Part shown: one piece after another, positions 1-6,768 of the stretch | Layout: each line of letters opens with the position of its first letter | Position numbering within the stretch: position 1 is the first letter of the stretch | NCBI GenBank assembly: GCA_020026215.1 | Contig: JAHHQT010000043.1 | Location: forward strand, 1 to 14,692 | Length of the DNA: 14,692 bases | From: Muribaculaceae bacterium | Lineage (GTDB): Bacteria; Bacteroidota; Bacteroidia; Bacteroidales; Muribaculaceae | Direction of reading: 5' to 3' | The notes under the pieces: model-generated | What the model was told of the DNA's origin: nothing | Database searches by the model: none | Seen by the model: the letters and a program-made list of their open reading frames with translations, nothing else | Program-made: the position numbers and the translations under genes

Positions 1-18
1 CAGATTAAATACGCTAGC

Positions 19-60
19 AGCATTCGTTCGTCGCAGGATGGACGGATGCTTTTTTGTTTT
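19..60 (+). terminator. Intrinsic terminator of an upstream gene outside the window
   Basis: Bases 19-32 pair with 37-50 as a 14-bp stem (wobbles at 24/45, 28/41 and 30/39) closed by the tetraloop GCAG. The stem is followed at once by a U-rich tract, T50-T55 and T57-T60. There is no matching A-tract on the 5' side, so it works for + strand transcription only. It must end a + strand gene whose coding part lies left of the window, and it separates that gene from the DUF3943 gene at 186. Confidence 0.88.
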
Positions 61-96
61 ATCTTTTTGAATTTCTTTATTTTATTGTTTATTTTT

Positions 97-129
97 TTGG
101 GGGGGGAGAAGATTAATTTTGTATTTTTG
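97..129 (+). promoter_or_regulatory. Predicted promoter of the DUF3943 gene, containing a T7G8 tract
   Basis: A TATTTTTG box at 122-129 matches the Bacteroidota -7 consensus TAnnTTTG. The best -33 TTG is at 97-99, at the junction of a run of seven T (92-98) and eight G (99-106). The spacer is 22 nt, longer than the usual 19-21. The G-run makes up most of the left half of the spacer, so a change in its length would change the spacing. Expected transcription start is about 135-137. The -7 box is convincing; the -33 assignment is less certain. Confidence 0.6.
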
Positions 130-136
130 CAAGTTG

Positions 137-162
137 TCGGTCGGGTCGAAATGTTGGACCGA
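137..162 (+). promoter_or_regulatory. Leader hairpin near the predicted 5' end of the DUF3943 mRNA
   Basis: TCGGTC (137-142) pairs perfectly with GACCGA (157-162) across a 14-nt loop. A competing register pairs GGTC at 144-147 with GACC at 157-160. The predicted transcription start is about 135-137, so the stem would sit at the very 5' end of the mRNA, 23 nt before the start codon. A role in stabilising the message is an inference; the pairing itself is visible. Confidence 0.4.
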
Positions 163-185
163 TTGCCTTCTTTATACAGACGATA

Positions 186-1748
186 ATGAAAAGAATACTA
201 TTTTTAATATTAGTTCTAATAGTCTTTATTCAAGGTATTCAAGCAAATGTGGTTGACACATTAGGTGTTGATACGCTATCCCATCCTACATTGACTGTTA
301 ATGATAGTGCCATTGTCATTCCTAAGACTAAGAAGCATTTTTGGAGAGCTGCTGCTGAAGTGTTCGGCTTGAATGTCGGCTTGTGGGCGTTTGACAGATA
401 TGCCTTGAAGGGACATTATGCCTATATCAATCTGAATACGATTAAAGCAAATTTCAAGCATGGTTTTGACTGGGATGATGATCATTTGAGTACTAATATG
501 TTTGCCCATCCTTATCACGGCTCTATGTACTATAATTCCGCACGTTCCAATGGCTTCAACTATTGGCAATCGGAATTGTTTGCCATTTCGGGTAGTGCTA
601 TGTGGGAGTTGTTTATGGAATGTGAATATCCTTCTACCAATGATATTATTGCCACTCCTATAGGTGGTGCTGCACTGGGCGAAGTGTTCTATCGCACGAC
701 AGACCTCATTTTGGATGATCGTGCCACGGGTGGCGAACGTTTTGGCCGTGAATTTGCCTCTTTCCTTATTTCTCCGATGCGAGGTCTTACTCGTGTCATT
801 ACGGGGGATGCATGGAAGCGAAAACCGACTTCGGGCAAACAATTCGGCAAGCCGAACCTTTCCCTTGATGTTTCGTTAGGAGCTACTATGTTGGGCTATC
901 ATGATGGGGACAATCTGGCGAAATTCGGTGCGACTGCACGTATAGACATGGAATACGGTGACCGTTTCGGCGAAACATCGTATGTTCCGTATGACTATTT
1001 CTCCTTTTTGATGGAGTTGGATGCCATGAAAACCCAACCAATGTTGGGTAGGGTGGAGATAATAGGCCGTCTTGTCAATTTTGAATTGCTCGACAAGAGG
1101 AAATTCAATTTATCGGTAGGTGCTTATCAGCATTTTGACTTTTTTGACTCAGATACTATCAATGTAGATCATGATGCACCAGCTTGGGAACCTTGTTCCG
1201 TTCCGTATAAATTGGGAACACCTGCATCTGTGGGTGTCGGTACGATGTTCAGGTTTCGTGGAGCAAAGGGAACTTTGGATTTGTGCGGACACTTTAATGC
1301 CGTTATCCTGGGCGGTGTGCTAAGTGACTATTACAGAAACTATCATCGTAACTATAACTGGGCTTCCGGACTTTCCACAAAGTTAGGGTTGAACTATACT
1401 TCCTTGAGCAAGAAATTTATTTTAGAATTTTATCATCAGTTCTATAAATTATATACTTGGAACTCATGGGATCCGTCGATGGACTTGACATTGACCCCTA
1501 ACGGAAAACCTGTTGACGTGCAGGGAGACGATTCCAACGCCTCATTCAACCATATAGAATTGAGGTTGAATTTCAACCTGTGGAAAGAGTTGTATCTTAC
1601 CCTTGGTTTGGACTACTATCGTCGTTACACTGAATATTTCAAATGGCCGAAATTTGATGTCCCCGGTCTGCCGTCGTATAATCCAAGTTGGGTGATAATG
1701 TATAGTCGACAGGTGAGCACGCAGCTGATGTTCACTTACCGATTCTAA
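186..1748 (+). CDS. DUF3943-family outer-membrane beta-barrel protein
   Basis: A 520-residue protein with a Sec signal peptide: basic MKR, a hydrophobic core at residues 4-17, and a likely cut after IQA at residue 20. Residues 50-210 resemble the DUF3943 family, including HPYHGSMYYNSARSNG at 108-123, WELFMECEYPSTND at 140-153 and a GGAALGE stretch near 160-166. The rest alternates polar and hydrophobic residues as in beta strands and ends in FTYRF, with the terminal Phe typical of outer-membrane barrels. It is therefore probably an outer-membrane protein; its biochemical role is unknown. The gene has its own promoter and sits 131 nt before the LPS-core operon, so it may share an envelope role without being in the same transcript. 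The ATG at 186 was chosen because it begins the signal peptide. No clear terminator follows the stop. Family assignment is from recalled motifs. Confidence 0.85.
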   Translation: MKRILFLILVLIVFIQGIQANVVDTLGVDTLSHPTLTVNDSAIVIPKTKKHFWRAAAEVFGLNVGLWAFDRYALKGHYAYINLNTIKANFKHGFDWDDDHLSTNMFAHPYHGSMYYNSARSNGFNYWQSELFAISGSAMWELFMECEYPSTNDIIATPIGGAALGEVFYRTTDLILDDRATGGERFGREFASFLISPMRGLTRVITGDAWKRKPTSGKQFGKPNLSLDVSLGATMLGYHDGDNLAKFGATARIDMEYGDRFGETSYVPYDYFSFLMELDAMKTQPMLGRVEIIGRLVNFELLDKRKFNLSVGAYQHFDFFDSDTINVDHDAPAWEPCSVPYKLGTPASVGVGTMFRFRGAKGTLDLCGHFNAVILGGVLSDYYRNYHRNYNWASGLSTKLGLNYTSLSKKFILEFYHQFYKLYTWNSWDPSMDLTLTPNGKPVDVQGDDSNASFNHIELRLNFNLWKELYLTLGLDYYRRYTEYFKWPKFDVPGLPSYNPSWVIMYSRQVSTQLMFTYRF

Positions 1749-1798
1749 TAAGGACGTATCTCTTTGTCTATGAAACGCGCTTTTTCCCATTTATAGGA

Positions 1799-1828
1799 TT
1801 GTTATTTAACTATTATTGCATAACTTTG
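1799..1828 (+). promoter_or_regulatory. Bacteroidota-type promoter of the LPS-core operon
   Basis: TTG at 1799-1801 and TAACTTTG at 1821-1828 are separated by exactly 19 nt, an essentially perfect match to the primary-sigma consensus TTG-N19-TAnnTTTG of Bacteroidales. The expected start is near 1835, giving a leader of about 45 nt before the ATG at 1880. No comparable promoter was noticed in the short gaps of the nine-gene run downstream, so this probably drives the whole operon. Confidence 0.82.
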
Positions 1829-1840
1829 CAAATCGGATAA

Positions 1841-1861
1841 TATCCTCGTTTTTAGAGGGTA
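1841..1861 (+). promoter_or_regulatory. Leader hairpin upstream of the Kdo-transferase gene
   Basis: TATCCTC (1841-1847) pairs with GAGGGTA (1855-1861), a 7-bp stem with one G-U, around a 7-nt loop. It overlaps an 11-bp palindrome GGATAATATCC at 1835-1845, which lies exactly at the predicted transcription start and could serve as an operator in DNA. Either reading is inference. There is no U-tract after the hairpin, so it is not a terminator. Confidence 0.4.
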
Positions 1862-1879
1862 GATTGCCTTATTTTGAAG

Positions 1880-3145
1880 ATGATAAAAGTATATAACATA
1901 ATATTACAAATTGTTGAAAAGTTTTTGCAGCTGATTTTCTTGTTCTTGAAGAAAAAAAGCAAATCGAAGGTTTCATTGTTTGTAAAAGGACAGCACGGAC
2001 TCTTGGCTCATGTCGTAGAAGATATGAAAGCCAAACCTAAACGTCCTACGATATGGTTTCATGCATCTTCGTTGGGTGAATTTGCCGTGGCAAGACCTTT
2101 GATTGCCCGACTGAAGCAAGACCACGACTGTACGATTGTCGTCACATTTTTCTCCTCTACAGGTTGTGAAGCATTGAAGGACAATCATCCCAACATCGAC
2201 TATCTCTATTATTTACCATTAGATACGAAAAAGAACGTTTGTGCGTTTTTGGATGCAGTAAAACCTGATGCAGTAGCTTTTATTATATCAGAGTTCTGGT
2301 GCAACTATTTGTATGAATTGAAGCGTCGAGCAATTCCGACCTATTTAATTTCGGGATTGATTCGCGATAATGCCTCTTTTTTCAAATGGTATGGTGGATT
2401 TTATAGAAAGGCGTTGAATGCATTTACCCAGTTCTTTGTATTGGATAAACATTCAAAACAAAATTTGAATGCATTGGGATTTGAGAATGTAACTATCAGC
2501 GGTGACCCATTGTTTGATAATGCCTATACGGTGGCAACAACAGAATGGCATAATGCCGTTATGGAACATTTTGTCAATGGAGAGAAGACCTTCATTGCCG
2601 GAAGTATCCACGATGAAAACGATTTGAATATGGTCAGTCAGTTGGCCAACAAACATAGAGACACTAAATTTATTTTCGTACCTCACGAAATCAGTTCAGA
2701 ATTGAATGACAAAATCAAGAATGGATTGAACGGAGGTGCTTTGTGCTATACAGAATGCGGCGAAAAGACTGATTTCTCAACTATACAAGTGCTGATTATT
2801 GACTTCGTCGGAGCATTGGCCTATCTTTACCGATATGGCACATGGGCGTATGTGGGCGGAGGTTTCACTCGTTTGCTGCACAGTGTAATTGAGGCTACTG
2901 TCTATGGTCTGCCTGTCAGTTTTGGTCCGAGAATTCACCGCAAGGTGACTCCCAACCAATTAGTGGAACTGAATATCGGTCGTGTAGTACATAATTTTGA
3001 AGAAATTGACAACTGGTTTGTTGCCTTGAAGGGCAACGATGCCGAGTTGAAGAAAATAAAGGAAACGTTAGCCGGTTATCTTTCACAAAATGTGGGAGCC
3101 ACCGAGCGTATCGTTAAAACATTAGGACGAGGAATATGGGAGTAA
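1880..3145 (+). CDS. waaA: 3-deoxy-D-manno-octulosonic acid (Kdo) transferase homologue, divergent
   Basis: Homologue of WaaA/KdtA (GT30), the membrane-associated enzyme that moves Kdo from CMP-Kdo to lipid IVA on the cytoplasmic face of the inner membrane. The 421 residues begin with a hydrophobic anchor (about 6-23). The N-terminal domain carries the HASSLGE signature at 61-67, whose Glu is the family's catalytic base, then a PLDTK motif (113-117), SEFW (137-140) and FFKWYGGFYRKAL (167-179). The C-terminal domain has GSIHDEND (241-248), PHE (268-270), IIDFVGALAYLY and YVGGGF (324-329). Several sites differ from the Bacteroidota KdtA pattern I recall: SGDPLFDN for SGDTRFDR, DFVGAL for DNIGML, and HSVIE for HN-LE. 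An in-frame TTG lies six bases upstream at 1874, but the ATG at 1880 is the natural start. The stop overlaps the next gene by 10 nt. Family membership is secure; exact substrate is less so. Confidence 0.85.
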   Translation: MIKVYNIILQIVEKFLQLIFLFLKKKSKSKVSLFVKGQHGLLAHVVEDMKAKPKRPTIWFHASSLGEFAVARPLIARLKQDHDCTIVVTFFSSTGCEALKDNHPNIDYLYYLPLDTKKNVCAFLDAVKPDAVAFIISEFWCNYLYELKRRAIPTYLISGLIRDNASFFKWYGGFYRKALNAFTQFFVLDKHSKQNLNALGFENVTISGDPLFDNAYTVATTEWHNAVMEHFVNGEKTFIAGSIHDENDLNMVSQLANKHRDTKFIFVPHEISSELNDKIKNGLNGGALCYTECGEKTDFSTIQVLIIDFVGALAYLYRYGTWAYVGGGFTRLLHSVIEATVYGLPVSFGPRIHRKVTPNQLVELNIGRVVHNFEEIDNWFVALKGNDAELKKIKETLAGYLSQNVGATERIVKTLGRGIWE

Positions 3146-4017
3146 AATTGAAATATGCTTTATATTTGGCATTGTTCTATCCATTGGCAGTGCTACCGTT
3201 CTCGGTGCTTTACGCATTGAGTGATTTCCTGTATGTGATTATCTACAAGTGCAAGAAATACAGAATCAAGGTGGTTAGAGCCAATTTGCGCAACTCTTTC
3301 CCTAAAAAAAGCGAAGCAGAATTGTTGGAAATCGAAAAGGAATTTTATCATCATTTCTGTGACAACATTGTAGAGACTATCAAACTTTTGCATATCTCCG
3401 ACAAGCAAATCAGCAAGCGTGTGAAATTGCTTCATGGAGAACTGGTGACTGAATGTGCCAACCAAAACCGTCCGATTGTGTTGTATTTGGGACACTACGG
3501 CAACTGGGAGTGGGTGACTTCTATCGCCCAAATGTATAAAGGTCCGGAGATGTCATTGCAGATTTACAAACCGCTACGCGACAAGGCATTTGACAAACTG
3601 ATGCTTAAATTGCGTTCCCGTTTCGGTTCTGTTTCTGTCCCGCAAAAGAAAACTTTCCGCGAACTGCTTAAGGCCAAGATGAAATATAAATGTTTCATTG
3701 TAGGATTCATTGCCGACCACCGTTCGAACAGCAAGATTTCGCATCACGAAACCATGTTCCTGAACCAGAACACTTCGTTCAATGTGGGTGGTGAAGAAAT
3801 TGGTGAAAGAATCAAGGCAAACTATTTGTATTTGGATGTGAAGAAGGTGAAACGCGGATATTACGAATTGACCGTGAAGACTATCCATCCGATGGAAGAC
3901 GGCGGTGAATATCCTTATACACGCGCCTATATGCAAATGCTTGAAACTACTATCAACAACAATCCACCTTACTGGCTATGGTCTCACAGAAGATGGCTGT
4001 ATTCAAAAAAGAAATAA
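3136..4017 (+). CDS. LpxL/HtrB-family lipid A acyltransferase
   Basis: The 293 residues fit the LpxL/LpxM/HtrB late acyltransferases, which add secondary acyl chains to Kdo-lipid A at the cytoplasmic face of the inner membrane. An N-terminal hydrophobic segment (about 6-37) anchors it. The catalytic HX4E motif is GHYGNWEW, with His120 and Glu125. Downstream are the YKPLRDK stretch (144-150), FIADHRS (191-197) and the C-terminal NPPYWLWSHRRW box (276-287), all expected for the family, as is the length. The start lies inside the end of the preceding waaA homologue (10-nt overlap), implying translational coupling. The position directly after a Kdo transferase makes biochemical sense, because these enzymes normally act after Kdo addition. 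Which acyl chain and position it uses cannot be read from sequence. Confidence 0.9.
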   Translation: MGVKLKYALYLALFYPLAVLPFSVLYALSDFLYVIIYKCKKYRIKVVRANLRNSFPKKSEAELLEIEKEFYHHFCDNIVETIKLLHISDKQISKRVKLLHGELVTECANQNRPIVLYLGHYGNWEWVTSIAQMYKGPEMSLQIYKPLRDKAFDKLMLKLRSRFGSVSVPQKKTFRELLKAKMKYKCFIVGFIADHRSNSKISHHETMFLNQNTSFNVGGEEIGERIKANYLYLDVKKVKRGYYELTVKTIHPMEDGGEYPYTRAYMQMLETTINNNPPYWLWSHRRWLYSKKK

Positions 4018-4035
4018 ATAAAATCAACAAAATAT

Positions 4036-4770
4036 ATGAAAATCATTTGTGTAATTCCAGCTCGCGCTGAATCTACTCGTTTTTTTGAGAAACCATTGGC
4101 TTTGATTTGCAACAAACCAATGATTCAATGGGTGTATGAACATTGTAAAGAAGTTGAAATCTTCTCAGAAGTATATATTGCTACCGACAGCGAAAAAATT
4201 AAAGAAGCTGCTGAAAAATTCGGTGCATCTGTGATTATGACCCGTTCAGATCACGATACAGCTACAGAAAGACTGTATGAAGTTTCTACAAAAATCGAAG
4301 CAGATTTGTATGTGATGGTCAACGGTGACGAACCATTGTTGACTCGTGACTCAATTGTACAATGTATTCCTGAAGGTTTGAAGGCTGATGATTTCTTCGT
4401 TTCAAACTTGATGACCGACTTTACTAACCCGGTTGAAGTGGTTGACGTAACTAACTTGAAAATCGTTACAGCTGCTGACGACCGTTGTTTGTTCATCTCA
4501 CGCAGTCCGATTCCTTTCCCAAAAGGAGCTATGGACTATGTGTTCCACAAATTTGTCGGTGTAGGAGCGTTCACTCGCAAGGCTTTGGATTACTATCACA
4601 ACACTCCTCGTGGTCCGATTGAAAAGATTGAGGAAAACGACTCATTCCGTTTCATTGAGAACCACATGCCTATCTATTACTACAACTGCCACTGCAAATC
4701 TCTTTCTGTGGATACAAGAAAGGATATTGAGGGCGTAGAAGCATATTTAAAAGCTCAAAACAATAAATAG
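4036..4770 (+). CDS. kdsB: KdsB-family CMP-sugar synthetase (CMP-Kdo synthetase-like), divergent
   Basis: A 244-residue nucleotidyltransferase of the KdsB family, which activates Kdo with CTP to give CMP-Kdo in the cytosol. Visible landmarks are VIPARAESTR (6-15), Lys19 in EKPL, KPMIQWVYE (27-35), IATDSEKI, MTRSDHDTATER (68-79), NGDEP (96-100) with the metal-binding Asp, GPIEKIEE and SVDTRKDIE near the C-terminus. Length and motif order are right. However GKPL is EKPL, SGTER is TATER, and QGDEP is NGDEP, so this is not the standard form. It may be a second, specialised copy beside a conventional kdsB elsewhere in the genome, or act on a modified ulosonic acid; neither can be decided here. It sits 18 nt after the acyltransferase gene; its TAG stop overlaps the next start by 1 nt. 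Confidence 0.75.
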   Translation: MKIICVIPARAESTRFFEKPLALICNKPMIQWVYEHCKEVEIFSEVYIATDSEKIKEAAEKFGASVIMTRSDHDTATERLYEVSTKIEADLYVMVNGDEPLLTRDSIVQCIPEGLKADDFFVSNLMTDFTNPVEVVDVTNLKIVTAADDRCLFISRSPIPFPKGAMDYVFHKFVGVGAFTRKALDYYHNTPRGPIEKIEENDSFRFIENHMPIYYYNCHCKSLSVDTRKDIEGVEAYLKAQNNK

Positions 4771-5750
4771 TGAAAACGGATTATAGGTCTTTATTTCGTG
4801 GCTTAAAAAAAGGACTGTATTTTGTCGAGAACTTCGCCAAATATATAGTCCCGAATCCTTTGTATAATTTCTGCTTCTCGCTAAAGATGAAGACCTTGAG
4901 CAAGGAGGAGAAAGCTGTCATGGAACGCCGTGCATCGCACTATATGCGTTTGCCTGACGGTGCTAAGGTCAACGTGGAAAATTCCAAGTTGGTCAGGGAT
5001 TATAAATTCCCGTTTGGAGAAAAGCACAAATATTCTGCCTATTTCTTTGACCTTTACGAAACAGTGCGCTGTTTCAATCCTAATTACAGATTCCACTATA
5101 TTTTCGGTGATGTGGACTACGAAACCGAACAGCCTACTTTTGTCAAGAGCAGACCTATCGGTCGTGAAACCTACAATTCTGTGATTTGCCGATTGAACAA
5201 GGTGAGACATTTCCGCTTCATTCACGACAGAATGAACTATCGTGACAAGAAGGATATGCTGATTTTCCGCAATGTGGTGAGAAAACAACCGCAGAGAACC
5301 AATTTCTTGAAGTTGTATGCACAGCATCCGTTGTGCGATGCCGGTCAAATTAATAACGACACGAATTTAGATCATCCGGAATATCACAAAACATTCGTGA
5401 CACTCGACGAGCAGTTGAAATACAAGTTCATTGCCTGTATTGAGGGTCATGATGTGGCTACCAATTTGAAATGGGTGATGTCGTCCAATTCAGTGGCTGT
5501 TATGCCGCGCCCGAAAATAGAATCGTGGTTCATGGAGGGGGAATTGAAAGGTGGCTATCACTATATAGAATTAAAGGATGACTATAGTGATTTGGAAGAA
5601 AAATTAAACTACTATATCGCCCATCCTGAAAAAGCAGAAGAAATCATTCAGCATGCGCACGAATATGTGAACAAGTTCCGCAACAAGAAGTTGGAGCAAT
5701 GTATCCAGTATCGTGTGATGCAGAAATATTTTGAAAAGACAAACCAATAG
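4770..5750 (+). CDS. GT90 (CAP10/LpsA-like) LPS glycosyltransferase
   Basis: The 326 residues resemble glycosyltransferase family 90, which includes bacterial LpsA-type LPS core enzymes and eukaryotic CAP10/POGLUT proteins. Motifs run in family order: FGD at 112-114, KSRPIG at 126-131, VRHFRF at 145-150, a Lys/Arg-rich segment, LCDAG at 188-192, LKYKFIACIEGHDVATNLKW at 216-235, SSNSV at 238-242, and GGYHYIEL at 261-268. The likely start is a GTG at 4770 overlapping the last base of the kdsB-like stop (TAGTG). The first ATG in frame would drop about 39 residues that look native (FVENFAKYIVPNPLYNF), so GTG is preferred. The donor sugar is unknown. No signal peptide, so it acts in the cytoplasm on the growing core. 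Confidence 0.82.
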   Translation: MKTDYRSLFRGLKKGLYFVENFAKYIVPNPLYNFCFSLKMKTLSKEEKAVMERRASHYMRLPDGAKVNVENSKLVRDYKFPFGEKHKYSAYFFDLYETVRCFNPNYRFHYIFGDVDYETEQPTFVKSRPIGRETYNSVICRLNKVRHFRFIHDRMNYRDKKDMLIFRNVVRKQPQRTNFLKLYAQHPLCDAGQINNDTNLDHPEYHKTFVTLDEQLKYKFIACIEGHDVATNLKWVMSSNSVAVMPRPKIESWFMEGELKGGYHYIELKDDYSDLEEKLNYYIAHPEKAEEIIQHAHEYVNKFRNKKLEQCIQYRVMQKYFEKTNQ

Positions 5751-5754
5751 AAGA

Positions 5755-6768
5755 ATGAAGAAAGACAAGCACATATTGATTATCCGATTGTCGGCACTGG
5801 GAGATGTGGCGATGACTATTCCTGCCATCTACTCTTTGGCACGACAATACCCGGAATTGAAAATTGATGTGCTTACTCGTCCGTTCTTTGCCAAATTGTT
5901 TATCAACCGTCCCGAGAATGTCAACATGATTTGCGCTGACTTCAAGGGCGAGTATAAGGGATTTTTGGGCGTATTGCGTTTGTTGCGCAAATTGAACAGC
6001 TATAAGTTCGATTGCGTTGCTGACCTTCACAATGTGTTGCGTTCTTGGGAAATCGACTTGTTTTACTTGTTGAAGTTCAAGAAAGTAGCCATGGTGGACA
6101 AATTGAGAAAACACAGAAAGAGTGTTTTAGTCGATAAGGTTGAACAACCGAACTTCGTCAATCGTTATACCCAAGTATTCAAACGTTTGGGTTATCCCAT
6201 TACACTAAAATTCAATTCGTTGTTTGAGGGCGATAATCCGCAGACACCAATTGAAATCCAGCATCCGGCTGTTGGTATCGCACCGTTTGCCCGCTATATG
6301 AACAAGACCTATCCTGTGGATAAGATGCAGGATGTGGTGGAACGTCTTGCCAAGGACGGTATCCATGTATATTTGTTCGGTGGTCGGGGCAAGGAAGCCG
6401 AAATCATGGAAAGCTGGCAGAATGCGAATCCGAATTGTATCTCCTTTGCCGGGAAATATCCTATCAGCGATGAACTGGCATTGATGAGCAAAATGGATGT
6501 GATGATTACCATGGACTCAGCGAACCAGCACATGGCTTCGCTTGTTGGTACGACGGTATTGTCCATCTGGGGAAGTACCACACCCGAATGTGGATTCCTC
6601 GGCTATAACCAAAGCAAGGACAACGCCATGAGGTTAAATTTGCCTTGTCAGCCGTGTAGCATTGCCGGCACAGAATCTTGTCCGTTGGGACATTTGAATT
6701 GTATGAACCAAATCGCTACAATCGACGTTGAGGAAAAAATAAAGAATTTAATTCAGAATAACCGTTGA
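5755..6768 (+). CDS. GT9 heptosyltransferase-family LPS core glycosyltransferase
   Basis: A 337-residue GT9 protein (WaaC/WaaF family). The N-terminal domain opens with ILIIRLSALGDV (7-18), where Asp17 corresponds to the conserved catalytic Asp of the family. The C-terminal nucleotide-binding domain has GIAPFARYMNKTYP (174-187), FGGRGKE (208-214), ITMDSANQHMASLVG (251-265) and IWGSTTPECGF, followed by the Cys-rich tail CQPC (298-301) with further Cys at 309 and 316. This fits transfer of ADP-heptose or a related sugar to Kdo-lipid A. Many Bacteroidota use GT9 enzymes on other donors, so heptose is not proven. The start is the ATG at 5755, 4 nt after the GT90 stop; a TTG 24 nt earlier would overlap that gene and adds nothing conserved. 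The TGA overlaps the next ATG by one base (TGATG). Confidence 0.87.
   Translation: MKKDKHILIIRLSALGDVAMTIPAIYSLARQYPELKIDVLTRPFFAKLFINRPENVNMICADFKGEYKGFLGVLRLLRKLNSYKFDCVADLHNVLRSWEIDLFYLLKFKKVAMVDKLRKHRKSVLVDKVEQPNFVNRYTQVFKRLGYPITLKFNSLFEGDNPQTPIEIQHPAVGIAPFARYMNKTYPVDKMQDVVERLAKDGIHVYLFGGRGKEAEIMESWQNANPNCISFAGKYPISDELALMSKMDVMITMDSANQHMASLVGTTVLSIWGSTTPECGFLGYNQSKDNAMRLNLPCQPCSIAGTESCPLGHLNCMNQIATIDVEEKIKNLIQNNR

Noticed and set aside
1749..1798. Possible terminator after the DUF3943 gene
   Set aside because: There is a short T-run at 1780-1785 after GCGC, but no stem of useful length precedes it.
1874..1879. TTG start six bases upstream of the waaA ATG
   Set aside because: It adds only two residues; the ATG at 1880 is the more usual initiator.
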